This document shows, piece by piece, positions 52,192 to 61,444 of a stretch of 64,000 bases of DNA. A model generated the notes under the pieces. That model worked only from the letters and a program-made list of their open reading frames with translations, ran no database searches and had not been told where the DNA came from. How positions within the stretch are numbered: the stretch's first letter is position 1; every line of letters starts with the position of its first letter. The stretch comes from DTCV01 sp964641155 (GTDB lineage: Archaea; Thermoproteota; Thermoprotei_A; Sulfolobales; NBVN01), in the NCBI GenBank assembly GCA_964641155.1, contig CAZXJO010000001.1, forward strand, positions 186,001-250,000. The letters are read 5' to 3'. Made by a program: the position numbers and the translations under genes.

Positions 52192-54018
52192 TTGACCGGT
52201 TACGCAGGCCGTGTACTTGATATTGATTTAAGAAATGATAAGGTTAAAACATACAAAGTTGATGAGAATGTTCTCAGAATGTTCATTGGAGGTAAGGGCT
52301 TAGGAGCCAAATTACTTATTGATAACTTAAATGCCGGCGTGAATCCCTTAAGCCCTGATAACCTGCTAATACTCGTTACGGGACCGCTGACAGGTACCGG
52401 CGCACCTACTGCGGATAGGTTCGTAGTGGTTACTAAATCACCTGCAACAGGTTTATTTACTGATTCCCATGTAGGTGGTTTCACCGGCCCCGAGATTAAG
52501 AAAGCTGGTTATGACGCAATAATCATCAGAGGTAGGGCTCCTCACCCGGTGTATCTGTGGATTAATGACGAATCGGTTGAGGTAAGGGATGCTTCGGACC
52601 TGTGGGGCTTGACAGTGAGTAAGACCGTGGACGCTGTCAGGGCGTTAACAGACCCTAAGGCACATGTCGGTGTTATAGGTCCTGCCGGTGAGAGGCTGGT
52701 TAAGTATGCATGTATAGTTTTTGATAAAGAGGAAGAGAGGAACGGTATAGCTGCTAGAGGAGGACCCGGCGCGGTGATGGGGGTTAAGAACTTAAAGGCG
52801 ATAGCTATTAAAGGGTCGCATAAGGTAGAGGTGGCAAATCCGGAAGGGTTTCGGAAAGCAGTTTTAGAAGCTATTAAGTCCATTAATGAGAACCCCTTCA
52901 TACCGCTTAGGAGGAAGTATGGAACCCCTTACTGGGTTAAACCCATGAACGAACATGCGATTATCCCATCACTTAACTTTCGGAGGGGGTCTTTAGACGG
53001 TGCTGAAAAGCTCTACGCGGACTACATGCGGAACACATACGTTGTCAGGGACATGGCGTGCTCCAACTGCATAATAGCCTGCAGTAAGTTGAGTAAGGTT
53101 ACTGTGGACGGGCAGGAGATCTACGTCAGAGGGCCTGAATACGAGACCATAGCATTGCTAGGAACTAATAACGGTGTAAAAGACATTGCCGACGTTGCGA
53201 GGGCCGTCTATCTATGCAACGAGTTTGGGTTAGACGCCATTTCGACGGGGAACGTCATTGGCTGGATCATGGAATGCTGTGAAACCGGTATTGTAAAGCT
53301 CGACGAATGTGAGGGGCTTAACATAAGGTTCGGCGACCCAGAAGTCCAGAGAGAACTCATAAGGAGAATAGCTTTCAGGGAGGGGTGGCTGGGTAACCTA
53401 CTTGCTGAGGGTGTTGCCAGGGCATCTAAGGTCGTTGGTAGGGGTTCTGAGAGGTTTGCGATGCATGTTAAGGGGTTGGAGCTACCGGGCTACGATCCCC
53501 GCAGCTCCAAGGGAATGGCTCTAGCATACGCTACATCGGATAGGGGCGGTTGCCATCAGAGGGCTTGGACGACTAGGGCGGAAATTGAGGGGAGGATACC
53601 TCGATTCTCAATTGAGGGTAAGGCCAGGTTCGTGAAGGAAGTGCAGGATGAAAGAGCTGCTGCTTTCTCATTAGTTATCTGCGACTTCGCCCCAACACCG
53701 GTCGTCGAAATGTTGAGGAATGCCACAGGATTCGACTACACTGTGGAGGAATACCTAAAGTGCGGCGAGAGAATATGGAATTTGATCAGAGTTTTCAACT
53801 GCAGAGAGGGCATAAGTAGGAAGGACGATACGTTGCCGGCTAGAATATTTGAAGATCCCTTACCTGACGAAGCCGCCAAGGGAGCAGTACTCACACGTGA
53901 AGAATTCAACAGGATGTTGGACGAGTACTACATGCTTAGGGGCTGGGACCTCAGAGGAATCCCAACAAAGGAGAAGCTACGTGAGTTAGGCCTGGAATAC
54001 CTAACCGAATACGTCTAA
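52192..54018 (+). CDS. aor: Tungsten-containing aldehyde:ferredoxin oxidoreductase
   Basis: A 608-residue member of the AOR family, which oxidises aldehydes to acids with ferredoxin as acceptor. It opens with GYAGRVLDIDL and carries FIGGKGLGAKLL, then TGPLTGTGAPTADRFVVVTKSP and GPAGERLVKYACIVFD, GIAARGGPGAVMGVKNLKAI. The cluster-binding cysteines include MACSNCIIACSK, and the pterin-binding GYDPRSSKGMALAYATSDRGG and CH follow. It may feed acids or electrons to the same ferredoxin pool as POR. The substrate cannot be told. Start is TTG, with a TATA box and ribosome-binding site. Confidence 0.94.
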   Translation: MTGYAGRVLDIDLRNDKVKTYKVDENVLRMFIGGKGLGAKLLIDNLNAGVNPLSPDNLLILVTGPLTGTGAPTADRFVVVTKSPATGLFTDSHVGGFTGPEIKKAGYDAIIIRGRAPHPVYLWINDESVEVRDASDLWGLTVSKTVDAVRALTDPKAHVGVIGPAGERLVKYACIVFDKEEERNGIAARGGPGAVMGVKNLKAIAIKGSHKVEVANPEGFRKAVLEAIKSINENPFIPLRRKYGTPYWVKPMNEHAIIPSLNFRRGSLDGAEKLYADYMRNTYVVRDMACSNCIIACSKLSKVTVDGQEIYVRGPEYETIALLGTNNGVKDIADVARAVYLCNEFGLDAISTGNVIGWIMECCETGIVKLDECEGLNIRFGDPEVQRELIRRIAFREGWLGNLLAEGVARASKVVGRGSERFAMHVKGLELPGYDPRSSKGMALAYATSDRGGCHQRAWTTRAEIEGRIPRFSIEGKARFVKEVQDERAAAFSLVICDFAPTPVVEMLRNATGFDYTVEEYLKCGERIWNLIRVFNCREGISRKDDTLPARIFEDPLPDEAAKGAVLTREEFNRMLDEYYMLRGWDLRGIPTKEKLRELGLEYLTEYV

Positions 54019-54079
54019 CATAACGGACCTTTTAAATTAAGGTTATTAAGTTGTAAACGCTGTATTGTCGGGTTTGGCT

Positions 54080-54817
54080 ATGCCATTATGCCGTGCGGTA
54101 CATCCCAATGCGAAAGTCCTTATCACATTATTACGTGTATTGGGCAACATGGCCGACGAGGCTGAACTGATAATTAACACGGATGAAGTCGTCATAAGAG
54201 CTTTGGACCCCGCCAGAGTATCGCTGGCGGAGATCACCATACCCTCATCGACGTTCATAGAATACGACGTCCCCAGTGAAATGTCAATAGGGTTGAACCT
54301 GAATAGCTTGGTGAAGAGCGTTCCGAAACCTAAGAAAGGTGATAAGCTTACATTCACAGCTATGGAAGATTTCTACGAACTCGTTTTGGAGGGGGGTACG
54401 AGGAGGAGGTATAAGTTCAGGTCCATTGAGGTTTCACCTATAGGGATCTCCGAGTTAAACCTTGACTTCAAGGTGAGGGCAGTTGTGTTGTCGTCGGCTT
54501 TCAGAGATGCCATCAAGGACTTAGAGGGTAGTGAGGGTGTTGAGTTCATAGCTGAGTCAACAGAGTTTCTACTGCTTAAGGCGCGGGGCCTAAACGCCCA
54601 AGCCAAGCTGTCTAAGGCCGCCGGTTCGCTAATAGAGTTAGAGGTTAAAGAACCCTCCAAAAGCGTCTACGATACCGACTACTTGACTAAGACCGTTGAC
54701 CTCTTAAACATGCCTGACATGCTTGAACTAAGCTACGGGACCGACTTACCGGTGTCAATAAGTTTTAGGTTAGTCGACGATACCATAATTAAATATTTGT
54801 TAGCACCGAAGGTCTGA
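54080..54817 (+). CDS. pcn: DNA polymerase sliding clamp PCNA
   Basis: About 245 residues. Typical PCNA elements are the duplicated clamp fold with VLGNMADEAELIINTDEVVIRALDPARVSL (quoted in parts: ADEAELIINTDE and VIRALDPARV), the YDVPSEMSIGLNLNSLVK segment, the inter-domain loop region around LDFKVRAVV, and the C-terminal YLLAPKV that helps bind partner peptides. It tethers PolB, Fen1 and ligase. Crenarchaea often carry three PCNA paralogues forming a heterotrimer; only one is here. ATG at 54080 is preferred over TTG at 54065, since it begins at the usual first strand. Confidence 0.95.
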   Translation: MPLCRAVHPNAKVLITLLRVLGNMADEAELIINTDEVVIRALDPARVSLAEITIPSSTFIEYDVPSEMSIGLNLNSLVKSVPKPKKGDKLTFTAMEDFYELVLEGGTRRRYKFRSIEVSPIGISELNLDFKVRAVVLSSAFRDAIKDLEGSEGVEFIAESTEFLLLKARGLNAQAKLSKAAGSLIELEVKEPSKSVYDTDYLTKTVDLLNMPDMLELSYGTDLPVSISFRLVDDTIIKYLLAPKV

Positions 54818-54868
54818 AATAATAAATTTTTAAAGTTCTGAAGATCAATAGTATTCACGGAAGAGTTT

Positions 54869-55327
54869 ATGTCTGCAACAGATGAATTAGACCCTGTAGA
54901 TAAGGAACTACTTAAGATCTTGCAGGATAACGCGGACCTAACGTACGCGGATATAGGTAAGCTCCTAAACTTAAGTCCCTCAACGGTTTATATGAGGATT
55001 AGAAGACTTAGGGAGAGTGGGTTAATAAAGAGAATCGTAGCTGAGGTCGACCCCGCCAAACTAGGCTTTAAGTTGAGGGCTTTGATATTCCTCGATATCG
55101 ATGTAAAGAAATACTCCAAAGTCGTCGACCTGATAAAGGAACTCCAACAGGTTAAGGCTATTTATGACGTTACTGGGGAGTGGGCTTTAGTCCTAGAAGT
55201 TCTTGTAAGAGATCATAAGGAGCTGTCGGACTTGCTCGATATGATAGGTGGTATCGAAGGTGTTTACTCAACATCAACCATGATCGTGTTGAGGACTATT
55301 AAGGAAGAGCGTAAAGTAGCGCTATGA
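54869..55327 (+). CDS. Lrp/AsnC-family transcriptional regulator
   Basis: A 152-residue regulator. The N-terminal helix-turn-helix (LLKILQDNADLTYADIGKLL and STVYMRIRRLRESGLIKR) is followed by the RAM effector domain (FLDIDVKKYSKVVDLIKEL, then VTGEWALVLEVLVRDHKEL and GVYSTSTMIVLRTIKEER). Lrp proteins form octameric rings and respond to amino acids or related metabolites. Its end overlaps the following gene by four bases (ATGA), so the two are coupled; its targets are unknown. It has its own A/T-rich upstream region (54822-54833). Confidence 0.93.
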   Translation: MSATDELDPVDKELLKILQDNADLTYADIGKLLNLSPSTVYMRIRRLRESGLIKRIVAEVDPAKLGFKLRALIFLDIDVKKYSKVVDLIKELQQVKAIYDVTGEWALVLEVLVRDHKELSDLLDMIGGIEGVYSTSTMIVLRTIKEERKVAL

Positions 55328-55848
55328 ACTCCACAGTCAAACCAATCCACGCTCAAGGAACATTCGTAGTATGTGAGAACGGATATGTAACACAGGAAGT
55401 GATCTTTGACTACGTCGATGAAGGCCTATACTACTGGAACTTACTGAGGGATGAGGACAGGTTGAACGAGGAGTTAAGTTTGGCGGCCACTAACATGCAG
55501 TCATTCATAGATGAGGAGGTTGTCAGGATTAACGGTAGGAGGGTCTCCCCTAATGTTGTGGGGGTCGACCTAGGCTTTAGAGGTTCTGAGAGCAGACCAT
55601 ACCTAACTTTCCACATAATTTTTAAAGGTGATTTAAGGAGAGGGGTGAACATCTACGAAGATGTTTACGAACCCGAATACGTAGAGTACGACTACACGGT
55701 AACTTGGATATTCACTGGGAATCTTAGGGTTTTAAAGGCTTACTTAGGGGTGGAATACGACATACTGGCAGATGGGAGGATACTCGTCTTCTCAGCATTT
55801 AAAGGCTTTAACACACCCGGGTACGAGAAAATCGAGTTTAAGCTGTAG
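55324..55848 (+). CDS. Conserved unknown beta-rich protein coupled to the Lrp regulator
   Basis: A 174-residue soluble protein of unknown family. It contains many aromatic residues and alternating strands: GTFVVCENGYVTQEVIFDYV, LTFHIIFKGDLRRGV, EYVEYDYTVTWIFTG. One central run of charged residues (IDEEVVRINGRRV) precedes a possible nucleotide or ligand site. No signal sequence or membrane span. It overlaps the Lrp regulator gene by four bases, suggesting cotranslation and a linked function, such as a ligand-handling or regulatory partner, but no evidence beyond context. Confidence 0.6.
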   Translation: MNSTVKPIHAQGTFVVCENGYVTQEVIFDYVDEGLYYWNLLRDEDRLNEELSLAATNMQSFIDEEVVRINGRRVSPNVVGVDLGFRGSESRPYLTFHIIFKGDLRRGVNIYEDVYEPEYVEYDYTVTWIFTGNLRVLKAYLGVEYDILADGRILVFSAFKGFNTPGYEKIEFKL

Positions 55849-55852
55849 CGTC

Positions 55853-56974
55853 TTAAGTACTGCCTCCACCACTTAAGTTCCTCAACGATCTCTTGTAGAA
55901 TGTGAGGGGGTTTTTAACACCGCATTCAGCCACACACATACCTAAGCTCTTCATCTTATCACAACTATACATTAAGTACTTCCGCTTAGAACCTCTCAAA
56001 CCGGCTAAATGCTCTATTTGGTATCTGGTCAGCTTCTCGTTGAAGTCTGGTGCGTGTCTAAACAGGTCTATTATCTCTTCCATATCAGCTCCGATATTTA
56101 TCATATAAACAGCTAATGCGAACCTCTGATGATGGGCTAAGTTCTCATTTCTCATCAACTTTTCGATGATGTTCTTAACACATGGAGGGTGAGCTTCCTC
56201 AACGACCTGATTAGCTACCTTAGATGGTGGTGTGTGGGACTCCTCACCAACCGCAGCCTTCACAGGCAACTCCTCCTTCAACATGTTTACTACGTCACCG
56301 ATCCTTCCCTCAAGCCTAACACCACTTAAGTCAGGAACCGACTCCACCAGCTTGTGCTTAATGAATTCCTGGAGAAGTCTTGAAACGTCTCTCTTGCCTA
56401 GGTAGACATAACCCCCCTTAACGTATTGATTAACGAGCTTCCATTTGGGTTCCGTCGTGAGCTTCGAGACCCCCGTAAGATACGTGGTTATCGGAACCCT
56501 AAATTGGAGACAGTGCACCACAGGTTTCGACGTCCTCACGTCGTAACCTACTACGACACGTTCCCCGCACATGTCTAGGTGACTGCCTAGAAAATCCAGT
56601 TGAATCCCGAAGATGTTGGCTACCTTAACGATGTTCTCCTCAGAGTCCCCTAGCAAGTACTCGTAAGACCTCTTAGCCTCAGCATCCGCGTACTTATACA
56701 GACACCACCTACCTAGAACTGAGGCCAGTATTAATCCGATGTAAAAAGCTGAAAGCTCCATCTCCTCAGAATCCGATGGCACGTATTTCGAATTCTTCAA
56801 CGCTGACCTCACCCTAGCTATGGCCCGCTCCACGTACTCCTGCTTAACGTGCTCCACTAAGTAGGTGATAGGCACACGACCTTCATAGAATCTCCTAAGA
56901 TACTCATTGAGGGATACCGTGAAGGGGTACTTAATGTACGGCGATAACTTCCGAATCGAGTCAGTCCCTCCCAT
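55853..56974 (-). CDS. priL: DNA primase large subunit PriL
   Basis: A 373-residue large subunit of the archaeal primase. It supports RNA/DNA primer synthesis together with the catalytic PriS. The C-terminal 4Fe-4S domain is visible through four spread cysteines: one in HPPCVKNIIEKL, the second in YSCDKMKSLGM, and two in MCVAECGVKNP, with the helix FALAVYMINIGADMEEI between. The N-terminal part, with LSPYIKYPFTVSLNEYL, is typical of the crenarchaeal form. Its gene converges with the Lrp-coupled gene and is divergent from metG. PriS must be elsewhere. Confidence 0.93.
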   Translation of the reverse strand: MGGTDSIRKLSPYIKYPFTVSLNEYLRRFYEGRVPITYLVEHVKQEYVERAIARVRSALKNSKYVPSDSEEMELSAFYIGLILASVLGRWCLYKYADAEAKRSYEYLLGDSEENIVKVANIFGIQLDFLGSHLDMCGERVVVGYDVRTSKPVVHCLQFRVPITTYLTGVSKLTTEPKWKLVNQYVKGGYVYLGKRDVSRLLQEFIKHKLVESVPDLSGVRLEGRIGDVVNMLKEELPVKAAVGEESHTPPSKVANQVVEEAHPPCVKNIIEKLMRNENLAHHQRFALAVYMINIGADMEEIIDLFRHAPDFNEKLTRYQIEHLAGLRGSKRKYLMYSCDKMKSLGMCVAECGVKNPLTFYKRSLRNLSGGGST

Positions 56975-57036
56975 AGCTTCCTAAAATAATTTTTATTAAT
57001 GAAAATATATATGTAACAACAACTTAGGTGTTTGAA

Positions 57037-58758
57037 ATGAAATTTAGTAAGTGGGTAGTGACGTCGGCGTGGCCGTACGTTAACACCGTACCGCACCTAG
57101 GTAACATGATTGGTAGTGTGTTGTCAGCCGACGTGTTTGCGAGGTACTTGAGATTACATGGCTACGAGGTGGTGCTCGTCAGCGGGAGCGATGAGCATGG
57201 GACCGTTATAGAAGTCGAGGCTAGGAGGAAGGGTGTGGAGCCGCAGGAACTGACTAACGAGGCACATGGTTATGTGAGCAAGCTATTCCGTGAGTGGGGC
57301 ATATCATTCGATAACTACACCAGGACTGAGAGTGAAACACATAAGGAGTTCGTGAGCGACCTGATGTTGAAGATGTACAAGAGGGGTTTCATAGAGGTTA
57401 GGGAGCAGATAATGCCGTACTGCGACGTAGATAACATATATTTGCCGGATAGGTTCATCGTCGGCATATGCCCCTACTGCGGATATGAGGATGCTAGAGG
57501 TGACCAATGCGATAGTTGCGGGAGATTGTTAAATCCTGAGGAGTTGGTTTCACCTAAATGTGTTTTCTGCTCAAGTAGGCCCATCTTCAAGGCGACCAAG
57601 CACTGGTTCTTCAGGTTAGATATGGTTGAGGACTTAGTAAGGGAGTGGTTGGAGAGGCATGAGCTGTTGGAGGACAACGTCAAGAACTACGCGATCTCAT
57701 GGATTAAGATGGGGTTGAAACCGAGATCTGTGACAAGGGATAATAAGTGGGGTATTAAGGCACCCTTCCCAGGCGCGGATGATAAAACGATCTACGTCTG
57801 GTTTGAGGCACTATTAGGCTACATATCAGCCACAATAGAGTTTTTCAAGAGGGTGGGCTGTGAGGGAAGATGGCGTGAGTACTGGCTCAACAGCAACTCA
57901 GGTACGGCCTACTTCATAGGTAAGGATAACATACCCTTCCACGCGATTATATTGCCTGCGATGTTGATTGCGAGCGGTGACGGCTATAACCTACCTACGG
58001 TGATATCAGCTACTGAGTACCTGATGTTTGAGGGACAGAAATTCAGTAAGAGTAGGAGGGTCGGTGTCTGGATTGATGAGGCCTTAGAGATAGTGCCGGA
58101 ACCTGATTACTGGCGATTTGCGTTGATTAGGATGAGGCCGGAAGGTAGGGACACTAACTTTTCATGGACTGAGTTTGTGAGGATAATCAACAACGAACTA
58201 AACGATGATATAGGGAACTACATCCATAGGGTGTTAACGCTTATCAACAAGTTCTTCGGTGGGGTGGTGCCGACTCCTTCAAAGTACTCAAGCACTGACT
58301 ACGAGTTCAGGGATAAGATCCTCGCCTCACTACGTAAGTACTGCGAGTACATGGACGTAGCTAAGATGAAACCGGCCTCAGACGCCATACTGGAACTCGC
58401 TAGGGCTGGGAATCAATACCTGAACGTTAAGGAGCCGTGGGCTAAAGCAAGAACTGATATAGATGATGTCTCAACGACTCTGTACTTAGGGTTTGCTAGC
58501 GTGTACTGCCTGGGCCTGATGTTACTCCCTATAACGCCTAACTTTGCTTCAAACCTATTTAAGATGTTAAACATAGATGTGAGTGAGCTAGGGCTTCGCT
58601 GCAATGAGGGCTTACCGCCAGCATCACCGCACAAAATAGGCAAGCCACAACCCCTCTTCAAAAAATTGGACCCCAACTTCCTACAGAACATAGATTCAAT
58701 AGTTAATGAGGCTAGGCACAGAGCTCAGCTGAAGAGGCCTGACATACTTAAGTGGTGA
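57037..58758 (+). CDS. metG: Methionyl-tRNA synthetase
   Basis: About 573 residues of the archaeal class I MetRS. HIGH-type motif is PHLGNMIG (residues 19-26), followed by SGSDEHGTVIEVEA, a zinc domain with CPYCGYEDARGDQCDSCG, ALLGYISATIEF and the KFSKS motif (EGQKFSKSRRVG). The C-terminal helical anticodon domain ends the protein; no extra tRNA-binding domain is attached. ATG at 57037 is chosen because a TATA element (AAATATATATG, 57003-57013) places the transcript start only a few bases ahead; a GTG three codons earlier is the alternative. Confidence 0.95.
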   Translation: MKFSKWVVTSAWPYVNTVPHLGNMIGSVLSADVFARYLRLHGYEVVLVSGSDEHGTVIEVEARRKGVEPQELTNEAHGYVSKLFREWGISFDNYTRTESETHKEFVSDLMLKMYKRGFIEVREQIMPYCDVDNIYLPDRFIVGICPYCGYEDARGDQCDSCGRLLNPEELVSPKCVFCSSRPIFKATKHWFFRLDMVEDLVREWLERHELLEDNVKNYAISWIKMGLKPRSVTRDNKWGIKAPFPGADDKTIYVWFEALLGYISATIEFFKRVGCEGRWREYWLNSNSGTAYFIGKDNIPFHAIILPAMLIASGDGYNLPTVISATEYLMFEGQKFSKSRRVGVWIDEALEIVPEPDYWRFALIRMRPEGRDTNFSWTEFVRIINNELNDDIGNYIHRVLTLINKFFGGVVPTPSKYSSTDYEFRDKILASLRKYCEYMDVAKMKPASDAILELARAGNQYLNVKEPWAKARTDIDDVSTTLYLGFASVYCLGLMLLPITPNFASNLFKMLNIDVSELGLRCNEGLPPASPHKIGKPQPLFKKLDPNFLQNIDSIVNEARHRAQLKRPDILKW

Positions 58759-58761
58759 CTT

Positions 58762-58832
58762 TGTGCCCCGCCCGACTAACCGCCGTCATCTAGTCCACCG
58801 CGGACATTCGGGTGGTGTGTGGGGGACGGGGC
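58762..58832 (-). ncRNA. Candidate box H/ACA guide RNA
   Basis: Minus strand. A nine-base-pair lower stem GCCCCGTCC/GGGCGGGGC (58824-58832 with 58765-58773, one G-U) is followed at once by ACA (58762-58764). The pseudouridylation pocket has 5' guide CCCACACA and 3' guide TTAGTC. The upper stem CCACC/GGCGG has one mismatch, and an internal loop with GA and ATGA elements suits an L7Ae kink-turn. A top stem GTCC/GGAC has a five-base loop. The distance from upper stem to ACA is 15 bases, matching the 14-16 rule. It lies 112 bases after the DUF61 gene on the same strand. Confidence 0.6.
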
Positions 58833-58944
58833 CGTTTATATTAAACTACTGGGAAAGTAAAAAGTCGATCGTTGAGTCCCTCAGCTGATGTGCGACCCAA
58901 AATTATTTCGGATTTGAAGACTTTGGAAATGTTGCTTAATTGCT

Positions 58945-59403
58945 TTAACCGGAAATTTCGAGGGGCTCAGGGCCTCCCGATGAGGTCATGAAGTACTGAA
59001 TTAACGTCCCGACCCTCCTTCTCAGTACGGATAGTTGGTAAGGGTATAGGTAGAGGTCACCTCCCGTATACGTAATGCCCAAGATCTTGGATATGAGTGA
59101 TGCAGCATATTTATCTCTAACCAAAGCCACTGTCTCACTCATATCGACCCTTAACTCAAGAATCATGGGCAGGAGTAGGTTGTTTAATTCTTCGTCACTT
59201 ACGAGGCTGAGGATGCTGTTCAGTTCATCCTTCCTGAACATGTGGAGGCTTCCATCAGCACATACCACACTAGGGTACTCCTCCTTAATAAGCTCACTCA
59301 ACTTCTTCCTCTTCATAGGTAAGTATCTGTTAACAACCCTCAGTTCGTAAGCTAAGTACTTGTCTAAATACTCATCAAAGTTCGTTTTAGACAACTTCCA
59401 CAC
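58945..59403 (-). CDS. DUF61/UPF0216 family protein
   Basis: A 152-residue protein. The pattern NRYLPMKRKKLSELIKEEYP, then VVCADGSLHMFRKDEL, then LLLPMILELR, fits the archaeal DUF61 (UPF0216) family from memory: a short helical start followed by a beta-rich core. There is no catalytic motif and no membrane span. Its start overlaps the end of the ATPase D-subunit gene by 17 bases, so it is coupled to the A-type ATPase operon. This placement could mean a link to ATPase assembly, but none is known. Confidence 0.72.
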   Translation of the reverse strand: MWKLSKTNFDEYLDKYLAYELRVVNRYLPMKRKKLSELIKEEYPSVVCADGSLHMFRKDELNSILSLVSDEELNNLLLPMILELRVDMSETVALVRDKYAASLISKILGITYTGGDLYLYPYQLSVLRRRVGTLIQYFMTSSGGPEPLEISG

Positions 59404-60031
59404 CCCTTGATTCTAGGAGCTCCTTGATCTTCTTCATCCTGACCTTGTTCTCCCTCTCCCTTTCCTCGAACTTTACCTGCAAGTACTTGATGGTACTTAA
59501 TATTCGTGGTATTAGGAAGTACTCAAGGGCGTTCGCCCTCCTCTTAGTACGTGATACCTCATTACCGATCAACCTTATGCTTTCCTCGACCTCTGCTAAC
59601 TTCACAACCAATCTGAGGGCTTCTTCATAGCACTTCATCGATAGCTCTATGGATATAGGTGCTGTTAAGTAGCTACTTACAGCTACCTTACGGGACTCAA
59701 CGTCGTAGAACGGTAACTTAACGCCGGCGAAGATCCTAGAACCAACAACTAATGACTTGCTGACGTACCTCTTGCTGATGTAAGACTCAACGGCGTCCGT
59801 GGTACATGTCAGGTACCCGCTCATCGCTAACTCTTGACACCTAGATAACTTTTCGTGAAGTTCTCTACGCGTCTGGATGGCTTCCCTAACCAATGATATT
59901 AACTCCTGCGAGAGAACCACTAATCTGTCTTTTAAGATCTTATGCAACCTCCTGGCAATGACTAACCTCCTCCTAAGCCTAATTAACTCTATCTTCGTAG
60001 GTCTGACTATTTTAAGTGTTTGCTGCGACAT
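59387..60031 (-). CDS. atpD: A-type ATP synthase subunit D (central stalk)
   Basis: A 214-residue coiled-coil protein. The N-terminal part VRPTKIELIRLRRRLVIARRLHKILKDR (quoted in part as RPTKIELIRLRRRL) and the C-terminal VSRTKRRANALEYFLIPRI are diagnostic of subunit D, the rotor axle in the A1 domain. Start is ATG at 60031, one base from the stop of subunit B, in the A-B-D order of crenarchaeal operons. DUF61 overlaps its end. Confidence 0.95.
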   Translation of the reverse strand: MSQQTLKIVRPTKIELIRLRRRLVIARRLHKILKDRLVVLSQELISLVREAIQTRRELHEKLSRCQELAMSGYLTCTTDAVESYISKRYVSKSLVVGSRIFAGVKLPFYDVESRKVAVSSYLTAPISIELSMKCYEEALRLVVKLAEVEESIRLIGNEVSRTKRRANALEYFLIPRILSTIKYLQVKFEERERENKVRMKKIKELLESRGVEVV

Positions 60032-61444
60032 CTACGCACCTGAGGACCCAATACTCCTATGAGCCGGATGGTACTTCCGTATGTAATCCATGCTTATGAG
60101 CTTTAACTCACTTTCAGGTAATGTGGCGAGTAAGTCCCAACCTATGTCGAGCGTTTCCTCTATAGTCCTCCTTTCAAACTCGCCTTGATTTATGAACTTC
60201 CTCTCGAAGAGGTCTGCGAAGTTTAAGTACTTCCTGTCCCTATCGCTGAGTGATTCGCCACCCACTATTGCTGTAAGCTCCCTTAAGTACTGCCCCTCAG
60301 CGTAGGCGGATATCAACTGCATGAAGACCTGGTAGTGGTCCTCTCTAGTTTTCCCAGGACCCACGCCGTCCTTCATTAACCTAGAGAGCGATAGGAGGAC
60401 GTCGACAGGTGGGTACACACCCTTCCTGAAGAGGTCTCTGGAGAGCACTATCTGACCCTCAGTTATGTACCCCGTTAAATCAGGTATTGGATGCGTTATA
60501 TCGTCGTCAGGCATTGTGAGTATGGGCATCTGGGTTATTGAGCCCTTCTTACCGCTTATCCTGCCAGCCCTCTCATATATCGTAGCCAGGTCGGTATACA
60601 TGTATCCCGGATATCCACGCCTTCCAGGAACCTCCTCGCGAGCGGCGCTCAACTCCCTCAACGCCTCACAGTAATTCGTCATATCCAACATCAAAACCAG
60701 TACGTGTGTGTCATACCTCCAAGCCAGGAACTCGGCAATGGTTAGTGCGACTCTGGGAGTAGCTATCCTCTCTATAGTCGGTGCTGAGGCAGTGTTAATC
60801 AGCGAGACAACGTTCTCCACCGACGAGGCACTCCTCAACGAGTTTATGAAGTAGTACGCATCTTCGTAAGTAACACCTATGGCTGCAAATACCACAGCAA
60901 AACGCTCCTCAGAACCCCTAACCCTTGCCTGCCTAACTATCTGAGTCGCCATCCTGTTGTGCGGTAGCCCCGCACCGCTGAATATGGGTAATTTCTGACC
61001 TCTAACTATGGACAGCAAACCATCAATTGATGACAAACCAGTTTCTATGAATTCTGAGGGGGGCAACCTACTTGCCGGGTTTATGGGTACGCCATTAATA
61101 TCTAAGAAGTCCTCAGGAACTATTCCAGGGCCTCCGTCTATGGGTCTGCCAAGGCCGTCCAGCACCCTGCCGAGCACGTCAACAGCTACCGGTATTCTGA
61201 GGGTTTCCCCCTTAAACCTAACCTTAGACGTTTTAACGTTAACCTCACTAACGCCTCCGAACACTTGGATTACGGTGACATCCCTCGAGACATCGATCAC
61301 CTGTCCCAGCCTTGACTCACCGCTCTCTAACATGACCTCAACGATCTCACCGTAACTTATCCCAGGAATGGACTTCACAAATAACAGCGATCCCTTAGCA
61401 CTTAAGACGCTTCTTAACTCCTTAACAGACAGCATATGGCTCAA
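60032..61444 (-). CDS. atpB: A-type ATP synthase subunit B (non-catalytic)
   Basis: A 470-residue regulatory subunit. It lacks a true P-loop: the corresponding place reads PIFSGAGLPHNRMATQI, as usual for subunit B. Other elements are IEVTPASRLPPSEFIETG-type text (here NPASRLPPSEFIETGLSSID), LVLMLDMTNYCEALRELSA, and PGRRGYPGYMYTDLA. It alternates with subunit A in the A1 headpiece. Start is TTG overlapping the subunit A stop; an ATG three codons in is an alternative. Confidence 0.96.
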   Translation of the reverse strand: MSHMLSVKELRSVLSAKGSLLFVKSIPGISYGEIVEVMLESGESRLGQVIDVSRDVTVIQVFGGVSEVNVKTSKVRFKGETLRIPVAVDVLGRVLDGLGRPIDGGPGIVPEDFLDINGVPINPASRLPPSEFIETGLSSIDGLLSIVRGQKLPIFSGAGLPHNRMATQIVRQARVRGSEERFAVVFAAIGVTYEDAYYFINSLRSASSVENVVSLINTASAPTIERIATPRVALTIAEFLAWRYDTHVLVLMLDMTNYCEALRELSAAREEVPGRRGYPGYMYTDLATIYERAGRISGKKGSITQMPILTMPDDDITHPIPDLTGYITEGQIVLSRDLFRKGVYPPVDVLLSLSRLMKDGVGPGKTREDHYQVFMQLISAYAEGQYLRELTAIVGGESLSDRDRKYLNFADLFERKFINQGEFERRTIEETLDIGWDLLATLPESELKLISMDYIRKYHPAHRSIGSSGA

